A stretch of 64,000 nucleotides of DNA from Siphonodentalium dalli. Lineage: Eukaryota; Mollusca; Scaphopoda; Gadilida; Siphonodentaliidae. The position numbers and the translations under genes are program-made. The notes under the pieces are model-generated. The model did no database searches. It was not told the DNA's origin and worked only from the letters and a program-made list of their open reading frames with translations. Every line of letters begins with the position of its first letter. The stretch's first letter is position 1. This document shows positions 29,401 through 41,400 of this stretch, piece by piece. The DNA is taken from the NCBI GenBank assembly GCA_032622095.1, contig CP136061.1:18416991-18480990 (forward strand), given 5' to 3'.

Positions 29401-32400
29401 AGATGACTTACCTTTTTATACATGTCCCACAATGTCTTGAATGTCTTCTTGTCCGTCACATGGAAGATCTGATAGTGAAGAACATACAATCCACACAACC
29501 CAACAAACTTATATCTCTGGTCCATCTCGTTTGATTCACCTGATGGATAAAAAATACGATTTATATCTCCGGTCCATCTCGTTTGATTCACCTGATGGAT
29601 AAAAAATACGATTTATATCTCCGGTTCATCTCGTTTGATTCACCTGATGGATAAAAAATACGATTTATATCTCCGGTCCATCTCGTTTGATTCACCTGAT
29701 GGATAAAAAATACGATTTATATCTCCGGTCCATCTCGTTTGATTCACCTGATGGATAAAAAATACGATTTATATCTCCGGTCCATCTCGTTTGATTCACC
29801 TGATGGATAAAAAATACGATTTATATCTCCGGTCCATCTCGTTTGATTCACCTGATGGATAAAAAATACGATTTATATCTCCGGTCCATCTCGTTTGATT
29901 CACCTGATGGATAAAAAATACGATTTATATCTCCGGTCCATCTCGTTTGATTCACCTGATGGATAAAAAATACGATTTATATCTCCGGTCCATCTCGTTT
30001 GATTCACCTGATGGATAAAAAATACGATTTATATCTCCGGTCCATCTCGTTTGATTCACCTGATGGATAAAAAATACGATTTATATCTCCGGTCCATCTC
30101 GTTTGATTCACCTGATGGATAAAAAATACGATTTATATCACCGGTCCATCTCGTTTGATTCACCTGATGGATAAAAAATACGATTTATATCTCCGGTCCA
30201 TCTCGTTTGATTCACCTGATGGATAAAAAATACGATTTATATCTCCGGTCCATCTCGTTTGATTCACCTGATGGATAAAAAATACGATTTATATCACCGG
30301 TCCATCTCGTTTGATTCACCTGATGGATAAAAAATACGATTTATATCTCCGGTCCATCTCGTTTGATTCACCTGATGGATAAAAAATACGATTTATATCT
30401 CTAGTCCATCTCGTTTGATTCACCTGATGGATAAAAAATACGATTTATATCTCCGGTCCATCTCGTTTGATTCACCTGATGGATAGAAAATACGATTTAT
30501 ATCTCCGGTCCATCTCGTTTGATTCACCTGATGGATAAAAAATACGATTTATATCTCTGGTCCATCTCGTTTGATTCACCTGATGGATAAAAAATACGAT
30601 TTATATCTCCGGTCCATCTCGTTTGATTCACCTGATGGATAAAAATACGATTTATATCTCCGGTCCATCTCGTTTGATTCACCTGATGGAAAAAAAAATA
30701 CGATTTATATCTCCGGTCCATCTCGTTTGATTCACCTGATGGATAAAAAATACGATTTATATCTCCGGTCCATCTCGTTTGATTCACCTGATGGATAAAA
30801 AATACGATTTATATCTCCGGTCCATCTCGTTTGATTCACCTGATGGATAAAAAATACGATTTATATCTCCGGTCCATCTCGTTTGATTCACCTGATGGAT
30901 AAAAAATACGATTTATATCTCCGGTCCATCTCGTTTGATTCACCTGATGGAAAAAAATACGATTTATATCTCCGGTCCATCTCGTTTGATTCACCTGATG
31001 GATAAAAAATACGATTTATATCTCCGGTCCATCTCGTTTGATTCACCTGATGGATAAAAAATACGATTTAAATCTCTAGTCCATCTCGTTTGATTCACCT
31101 GATGGATAAAAAAAATGATTTATATCACTGGTCCATCTCGTTTGATTTACCTGATGGATAAAATATAAGAATTAAATCTCTGGTCCATCTCGTTTGATTC
31201 ACCTGATGGATAAAAAATATGTTAACAAACTTATATCTCTGGTCCATCTCATTCGATTCACCTGATGGATGAAAAATATGTTCATCCACTTTGGATATCA
31301 GAAAACATAGTCGTAAGAGCGACGTATTTTATTCCAAAGTGTTAAATCAGGTGTGTGAATTTAAAAAAAAAAAAAATCTACAAAGGCAAACATGTTTTGT
31401 AGCAAGATCTTTCATCGTCATAGACCACTATGCCATAACGCAGGGCATTTCAGAAAAGTAAGCTATACAATGATGTTGGGAAGTAGTTAGACAAAACTAA
31501 AACATAATTATGAAGTACAGGAATTTTGGCAGTAATGCTATTTCATTTGCGAATTAATTGGAATAATTCCCTGAGAAAGAATCATAGGAACTATATTTTT
31601 GCCGGCAGATTTGAGTGAAGCAGTTGTGTTAAACTTTCTTTCCAATTAATTGACCGGTGAAGCCAGTTGCTAATTTTTAAAACCCTCCCTCCACTTTTTT
31701 AGTTGTTGGAAATACAGGATTAATGTCTTTGCCTTTTGCCTACATGTATATGCGGTTATTGTGCCTCAAAAAATTATCACTCACATATTTGTATTTGTTA
31801 CTACTACATTTATTGTATCAGCTTCCTGTAAACAATTAAGCTTTTCTAAACAGGTAGCTAAAAACACATTTCAGTGTTTGTCTTTCACTCTAACCCTGTG
31901 GGATAAAAGCTATATAAAATTGCCTACCCATTAAAATTGCCTAACCATTAAGATTGTTTTCCCATTAAGATTGCCTTGCCATTGACCTTACCTAACCATT
32001 AAACTTATCTACCCATTAAGATTGCCTACCCATTAACATTACCTACCCATTAACATTGCCTACCCATTAACATTGCCTACCCATTAACATTGCCTACCCA
32101 TTTACATTGCCCACCAATAAAGATTGCATACCCATTAACATTGCCTACACATTGACCTTAACTAACCATTAAACTTATCTACCCATTAAGATTGCCTACC
32201 CATTAAGATTGCCTACCCATTTACATTGCCCACCCATTAACATTGCCCACCCATTAACATTGCCTACCCATGAAGATTGCCTACTCATTAACGTTACCTA
32301 CCTATTAAGATTGCCTACCCATTTACATTGCCCACCCATTAACATTGCCTACCCATGAAGATTACCTACTCATTAACGTTACCTACCTATTAAGATTGCC

Positions 32401-35400
32401 TACCCATTTACATTGCCTGCTCATTAAGATTGCCTACCCAGAAAGATTGCATACTCATTAACGTTACCTACCTATTAAGATTGCCTACCCATTTACATTG
32501 CCTGCTCATTAAGATTGCCTACCCAGAAAGATTGCATACTCATTAACGTTACCTACCTATTAAGATTGCCTACCCATTTACATTGCCCACCCATTAACAT
32601 TGCCTACCCATGAAGATTACCTACTCATTAACGTTACCTACCTATTAAGATTGCCTACCCATTTACATTGCCCACCCATTAAGATTGCCTACCCAGAAAG
32701 ATTGCATACTCATTAACGTTACCAACACATTAAGATTGCCTACCCATTAACATTGCCTGCTCATTAACATTGCCTGCTCATTAAGATTGCCTACCCAGAA
32801 AGATTGCATACTCATTAACGTTACCTACACATTAACATTGCCTACCCATTAACATTGCCTGCTCATTAACATTGCCTACCCATGAAGATTGCCTACCCAT
32901 TAACATTGCCTGCTCATTAACATTGCCTACACATTAACATTGCCTGCTCATTAACATTGCCTGCTCATTAACATTGCCTGCTCATTAACATTGCCTGCTC
33001 ATTAACATTGCCTACACATTAACATTGCCTGCTCATTAACATTGCCTACCCATGAAGATTGCCTACCCATTAACATTGCCTACACATTAACATTGCCTGC
33101 TCATTAACATTGCCTACCCATGAAGATTGCCTACCCATGAAGATTGCCTACCCATTAACATTGCCTGCTCATTAAGATTGCCTACCCAGAAAGATTGCAT
33201 ACTCATTAACGTTACCAACACATTAAGATTGCCTACCCATTAACATTGCCTGCTCATTAACATTGCCTACCCATGAAGATTACCTACTCATTAATGTTAC
33301 CTACACAATAAGATTGGCTCCCCATTAAGATTGGCTATCCATTAACATTGCCTACCTGTTAACATTGCCTACCCATTAACATTACCTACCTATTAAGATT
33401 GCCTACCCATTAACATAACCTACCCATTAACATTGCCTACCCATTAACATTACCTACCCATTAACATTACCTACCCATTTACATTGTCCACCCATTTACA
33501 TTGTCCACCCATTAACATTGCCTACCCATTAACATTGCCTACCCATTCTCGTCTCCAGGTCTGTAGCATACTCTCTGATGTTGATTGCAAACTCTTCAGC
33601 AAAAACAGCATTCTTTGACACATGAACCCTTGCATCATCATATGGCTTCTCAACGCAATTCTGAAACAATTAAATAAATTGAGAAATTGCAGACAATGCA
33701 AATTATACTCATTATAAAAGAACAAACACAAATCAAATATGAGAAATTAAGTTTGTTAGTCTCTCTCTGTTTTTTTTTCAAAACAAGGAAGACAAAGATA
33801 AATAAAGATATCTTAAATACTGTCTTCTCTGGCACCTCCCTCAAAAAGAGGGCCTCATCAAATAAATATAAATACTGTCTTCTCTGGCACCTCCCTCAAA
33901 AAGAGGGCCTCATCAAATAAATATAAATACTGTGTTCTCTGGCTCCTCCCTCAAAAAGAGGGCCTCATCAAATAAATATAAATACTGTCTTCTCAGGCTC
34001 CTCCCTCAAAAAGAGGGCCTCATCAAATAAATATAAATACTGTGTTCTCAGGCACCTCCCTCAAAAAGAGGGCCTCATCAAATAAATATAAATACTGTGT
34101 TCTCAGGCACCTCCCTCAAAAAGAGGGCCTCATCAAATAAATATAAATACTGTGTTCTCAGGCACCTCCCTCAAAAAGAGGGCCTCATCAAATAAATATA
34201 AATACTGTGTTCTCAGGCACCTCCCTCAAAAAGAGGGCCTCATCCAGGGTCCGCGCTGGACCGAAATAAACTTTTGCCAAATGAAAATATTGTTTGCCAA
34301 ATTCTGTTATAATTTGCCAAATGCTACCATTTTCTGCAACATTAAGTCTTATGTTTCGACACTCCCGGTTTTGAACGACTTTTGATAGCGATAGGAAAGC
34401 AGTTAGTTAATTAGTATTTTTCATACAACAATAAACCAACCAAAGAACAATAAAATGATAGTAGGGTTGCTTCCAGTCTGGAGTAAACTGCATACCCACA
34501 TATAAAAAATAGTGGGTCTGACGACCTTTCGTTCAGTTTTCATTTCCCAAATCCGGGATTCCTTGTAATTACCGCCAATCAAAACTTAGCTCCAAGAAAT
34601 GTGTGCCCCAATAAAAAACTAGTAACATGTCACGTGCTCTTGGTGTGGAAATTCCGAAGGTGTGGCTAAAGGTTGTTAAAAATAGTATACATGACGTCAT
34701 GTTATACCGGAAGAGAAATTCACAAATCGACAAATAAAGTAGATTGTTGACGAGCGGTCGAAAGTTTAAAATCAAGAATCACCGGAATGTGGATTGCAGG
34801 CAACTGTAATTTGGGTACAAGTGGTACAATCTTTGGAGCTAATAATACGGCTGTGTAATGTCAGATGGGGTTCGGTGGCGTTGGTGGTAGAATTGTGTTG
34901 CTCTTCGCTCGTTTTGCCTGCGGTGGTGCTACGGTACTGGGTAACTGATAGATCGTTTTTTTTATGTCAAGGTACTTTTTTTTTAGTTCTGTAGTTGTTT
35001 TATCAGATAGTCCCGACATTCATGTATTTTTTATTCGTGGCCGTTGATTTGTGTTATTTTTTGACAACATGGGCGACAAATCGCCTGGCCAATCTAAAAA
35101 TAATTCGTTCTGAGAACTTCTGAGTCCAAGAAATCCACATAAATTGACATTTTTTATAATTTCAAGTAGATCTGTCTTAGTTATTGTACATTTTATTTTG
35201 GATCCCGGAAGCTGTTTCCCTTTATTGTCAGTAAAATAACCGCCCAACGAAAAGTCACAAACCCTGCAACTATTAATTCCGATTCTTAGAATCAGCTTCA
35301 CAGGGTTGAAGCGGCCATGACGGCACTGGCACGTGACCATGTTTACACCTGTCAATCACAACTAATTTCAGATTTATATTTAGCGCGGTGTGACGTAATT

Positions 35401-38400
35401 TGGGGGAAGCCCACAACCGTTCAGAAATGAAAAGTTGATGGGAATGCAATAGACTCAGTATCATTATGAATCTGAGTGTATGTTTACATAGACTGGGTTG
35501 CTTCATCAGGATTAGCTACGTAAACATCACCACACTAAATATTTGTAATCCCTCCACCCATCAATACTATATATAATAGCTGTCAGATTAACTGCATCTT
35601 AATAGAGTTGTTAACTTTTCCTAAACCATATAAAACACCACTGATATAATTATATTGTAAGAGTTTCCTGAAATGAATGATATTGGTTGACCACTATTTG
35701 TGAGCTGTCTTGAGGAATTAAAAATGACTTGCCAAAACTTTTGCCAAATGAAAATAGTTTTTGCCAAATGTGAACAATTTTTGCCATTGGCAAATTTGGC
35801 AAGTGGCAGCGCGAACCCTGGCCTCATCAAATAAATATAAATACTGTCTTCTCTGGCTCCTCCCTCATCGCCAAAAGGAGGGCCTCATCAAAACATTTTA
35901 TTTGCAATTTTACCCAGAATTTTCAAAGAGTTCAAATATAATTCTCCAATTTACCCATAATTAGAAATTTAGATAGGTTTCTGTTGAATACATAATGGGT
36001 AAACGGCATTGGATGACAGATTCTATACATTTGTTTATCACAAAATAACCCATACATCCATTAGTTTCTAGAATTATCATACAATTTCCCATACATAATT
36101 GCCTGAGAACTCACCTGAAATATAAAACCATCTAGAAGTTGACCCTCGATTGACATCATCAGCTTCTCAAAGGGACGTAACTTGTCTCCAGAGATGTTGA
36201 ATCTGCTTGTATCATGATGTACAGATTTCAGCATTCTAAAATACAGTAAATGAAAATAATTACAAAAACACCCCTTTATACCGGAGAAAAAAGCTGCAAA
36301 AAATGGTATATTTACCTATATAGAGGGTTTCCTCAGGGAATATAATTGGTTATAGTAGAATTGAGCATTCAAATAACCACTGTCAATACCATGATTCAGG
36401 ATGACTTCAGAAAACCTATAATTATGGTAACTGAAACATTTGCATGCAAAATCTAAGTTTAAAATCTAACAACGGTCGCAGTTGAATCACATGTATTTTG
36501 ACAGGGTATTATTTTCAGTTTTTGGCATCATAAAAACACTCACCTTTTGTATAGTGTCCAGTGGTCCTTGAGCATACCTTGATTCTCTACGATAGCATCC
36601 AGTGTTATCAACACACCCAACATGTCACCCAGATGCTCAAATACAACCTGGAATAGTCAATATTGTGTTTATTATATTTGTATAATCTCTGAAAAAGATA
36701 TTATTTATGCAAAATACAAAAACACGATACAGAGATATCACAAAACATTCCCATTGGTTACTGACAATTTACAGAGCACAGTATGATGTGATTCAAGTTT
36801 TTATTGCAAATCTATATTTATGTAGCATCTTAAAATCAGCCCCGAGTGGGCCCTGTTATAGAAAAAAAGGCCTTTTTTTTAGGCCCCGTGCCATTTACAA
36901 TCCGCAAAGACTGATAATTAACTCACTTGGAAATGTACATCCTCCATACTCATGAATCGCTGCCCTCTGTAAAAAAAAAAAATTCTTGTTATCAATATTG
37001 TTCAAATATAATGTTACTAGCTGAAACATGCTCCCCGCGACATCCAACAAAATAACGGGTACAAGTCTACTACAGGCTTATATTAGAACCAAATAAGTCC
37101 AATATGAACCAATGTCAATATTTGGGTCCAATATGAACCTATTTACCCAAGGATTTATTGAATTAGCAACATAATATGATCAATATACATACAAGAGTAG
37201 GATCTGTTTGTCATGTGCGCTAAGCGACCACAGGGGCTTTGCCCCTTAAAGCCCTTAACGGACAGAGGGGCCACAGGCCCTCTGACGCTGAATAAAGGCT
37301 CCCGAAGGCCACAGTGAAAACAAATCTATAAAGAACATACATATGTGCTTATTTGTATTTTGTGGGAGTTATTATTTTTTCACACTCAGATGTATCTATA
37401 TCTACAATTGAATGAATGAATAAATGAAAAACATCAACATTCAATCCACAACCTGTAAATTTATTACTGTAAATGTACCTCTTTATTAAAAGATTTTTAT
37501 AATTCAGTATGTTGTTTTGTCTTCCTGGAATTCCTAGAATAAACTCATTAAAGTTCTTGTCTGAGCAACACATCTCAATAGTGTGCTGAAAGCCAATCTG
37601 ATAACTGCTGATAAAATTCTTTGACCTTGGGGCAATCCCAAAATATGTGCTTAATTGTTTCTTCATTTTGATTACATCTCAGACATGTACCATCTTGTAC
37701 AGATCAAAACTCTTTTAAATTCACGTAGAGGAGTAAAACACATTTATAGGGTTCTATCAACATGACCTTGTACATTCTCTTATATATGCAAGGCTCCCTA
37801 TGGGAGACTAGAAATAGGGAGCCTAGGCTGCCTAGCATATATAAGAGAATGCACTGGCACAGGATCCCTCCAAATCAATAATAGACCATTCCGATGTACA
37901 CTTTTTAACTGACTGGGAGAATCCATTTAGTATAGAAAGGGTTAACATAAAAGGAATTGATATGAGACAAAGAATGAGAATATGTGTTACTTCGTTCCTG
38001 AGTGTAGAATTGCGAGTTGTTGTATTACACTCTTGACAACCTCAAAGCATCTGTTAACAAAGCATGATAGTTCCTGTAGTAACGGCATCATTCTCCCCAT
38101 CTGAATCTGAGCCTCTCCATCATCCAGTCCTTTATCTGACTCTAAAATTATCCAACATAATAAGGTATTATAATTAGGGCTGTAATGGCATCATTCTCCC
38201 CATCTGTATCTGAGCCTCTCCATCATCCAGTCCTTTATCTGACTATAAAATTATCCAACAGTATACGTATTATAATTAGGGCTGTAACGAGTCATCGTGA
38301 ATTCAATATATATTGTGATACCCTAACAAACAATACGCGATACGGGAAATCAAGTAATTATTTAACATGGGCATGAGTTAAAAGAGCAAAACCGGCCATT

Positions 38401-41400
38401 TTCTCTCAAGTTTACATGTCTATTATGTGTATATGACTCATGTCTATTATGTTATGTGTATATGACTCATGTCTATTATGTGTATATGACTCATGTCTAT
38501 TATGTGTATATGACTCATGTCTATTATGTGTATATGACTCATGTCTAGTATGTGTATATGACTCATGTCTATTATGTGTATATGACTCATGTCTACTATG
38601 TGTATATGACTCATGTCTATTATGTGTATATGACTCATGTCTATTATGTGTATATGACTCATGTCTATTATGTGTATACGACTCATGTCTATTATGTGTA
38701 TACGACTCATGTCTATTATGTGTATACGACTCATGTCTATTATGTGCATATGACTCATGTCTATTATGTGTATATGACTCATGTCTATTATGTGTATTAT
38801 GTGTATATGACTCATGTCTATTATGTGTATATGACTCATGTCTATTATGTGTATATGACTCATGTCTATTATGTGTATATGACTCATGTCTATTATGTGT
38901 ATATGACTCATGTCTATTAAGTGTATATGACTCATGTCTATTATGTGTATATGACTCATGTCTATTATGTGTATATGACTCATGTCTATTATGTGTATAT
39001 GACTCATGTCTATTATGTGTATATGACTCATGTCTACTATGTGTATATGACTCATCTAGCTAACTATTAAACTGCAATTTAGTTAAAATTATTAAAACAT
39101 GTTAGTTCTGATAATTCAGGTGGTATTAATTTGCGAACACTAATTGAGTATATCGTACTATCGTGATATGTATCATATTGTTGATAATGTATCGTGATTC
39201 GTATCATGAACAAGTGTATCGCTACAGCCCTCATTATAATTCAGTATTTATTCACTGTTCACTACCACTATTTCCTACATAAAGCCTGCCCAATAAACGT
39301 TACGTTTATCATGCCAAAGTAGGTCAATGTAGCTTTAATTAGATTAGTACTACTTTCATGACGGTATGAAAATTGTAAAGGTAACTAGGGACAACATTAA
39401 CTGATCTTAATTACATCATTGTGATTTGGAATGCATTGTCATCACTAAAGCACTGCAACTGATACTATGTGTGAAGTTTGTTCCGAAATATCTATATACT
39501 ATAGGAACAAGCAAAGTTTAAAACAAGTGATCAAAGTACCAAACAAAATGCGATGTCAATGCAAATCCGAACTGACACGACGATTTACGTTACAGTAATT
39601 TTCTGATATATTATAGGCAAGCATATTCAATGTACTATACCTCCTTCTCCATAAAGACACAGAGCTGGGTAGAACTTCTTCTCTGCTTCATGTTTCAGTG
39701 AGCTGATCTCACAACACAGTGACGCCAGAGCGGTGATAATTTTATTAAATATTTTGTTGTCAGTTTTAATCAGCTGCAGCAGTGTACTCTGTTCAGATGG
39801 CAAAAACTGCAAGAGAAAACAGGTATATTAGTGTAAACCAGGTATATTAGTGTAAATCAGGTACATGTATATTAGTATATCAGTTTTTATATCTCCTAAT
39901 TTGCAGAAGATAAATTGCATAATCGAGGTGACTAATGGGTGAACATCACCAACTTCAACTGGGGAACTTAATCTGATCCTAGGTCTCCCATAGCAATTGA
40001 GGCCTGAGCAGTATGAGGTTCCCCAGAGGATGAATTTGGTGATGCTTGCCCACTGTGTGGGTTAGGGTCACTAAATTCACCCTCTGGGGACCTATTTCTA
40101 CTAATTTCAGACACTATAACCAGGCTTGATGGGGAAATCACCGGGTTCGATTTGAAAACATAAGCATACTTGAAGCTTCACAAGGTTGCTTGAATCTTCA
40201 CAGGGCTCTGGTGTCAAAAGATTATAATATGAAATATGAGTGGCAGGAAATATCATGCATTGGTACTAGTAGCTCACTATAAACTGTTGATAACCTCAAT
40301 TGTTATATGTGTGTAGCTATCAATCACATATAATATGGAATCTAATATGGAGAGTTTCAGATTACACTATCAAATAAAATCCTGTGAAAATGAACCGCAT
40401 TCAGAAAACGGATAAAGGAATATACTAGTAGCTGTCTCACTAATGGGTGATGTCTTTCCTGTTAACCCTTTACCCAACAGAAGGGCCCTGTGCCAATGCA
40501 TTCTCTTATATATGCGAGTCGACCATAGGTCGCCTCACATATATAAGAGAATGCATTGGCTTAACACATTAAAAATTATAAAATTGTTAAAGAATGTAAG
40601 AAAAAATGGTAAAAAGTGTTTTTAGGCCAATGCTTTCTCTTATATATGCGAGGCGACCTATGGTCGACTTGCATATATAAGAGAATGCATTGGCACAGGG
40701 CATAACTGTAACTATCACAATGTGGTCAAGGAGCCGGTTCCAATGATATCCATATTTGTATGGTTCTATTGAGACAGACCGAAGATATTTTAGGCTGTTG
40801 AAGCTTTATTTGGCCGGTTTTGGCCGGTTTGTTGGGTAAAGGGTTAGGCACATAAATATCATATTTTGTCGATGTCCGAAGCACCATATAGTCATATCTA
40901 AACATGGCTATTACTTGTTTAGTGGGGTAACCATAATATTGTAGAACTATTTGTTCACTAAGACCTAAATCTGTATGTACACTTTCTACCTTACATAGAT
41001 TAAATATTAGTAACAATAAGCTGGAATTAGCTTTGATTCAGATCCAAATATTCTGGAAATATGGTCAAAGAATATAAATCATGTTATTAAGCAATAAAGA
41101 TCTCATCATACAAGGTCAATACAAAACAGAAAGACTAACCTGTAAGCTGATAGGATCTAGAGTCATATCCCATGAGTCGCCAATAGAATCATCAAGAGCT
41201 TCCTCGATGTCTCTGAGCTGAGTTGCATAGTCCTCCAGAAATTTCCCATACTTCTTAAGCTGTCGTTCTCCAACAATTTCTGAAATACAATTCCTAGTTC
41301 AAAGTGATTAAGGTCGCAAAATGGGTAAATCATTTCGGATATCATTGTTAGTGTCAAGAGGAATATCTAATTAATTGTTAGGAAGAAATTTTGTAGCCTA

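Noticed and set aside
29521..31265. CRISPR-like regular repeat
   Set aside because: Units are contiguous with no unique spacers, the setting is a eukaryotic intron, and the unit is a copy of the exon 9 edge.
38440..39063. Open frames of about 200 codons on both strands (LCVYDSC-type and [12 protein letters not shown] repeats)
   Set aside because: Produced by the 24-bp minisatellite, whose period is a multiple of three. Open on both strands at once, no splice or start context, inside a transposon in an intron.
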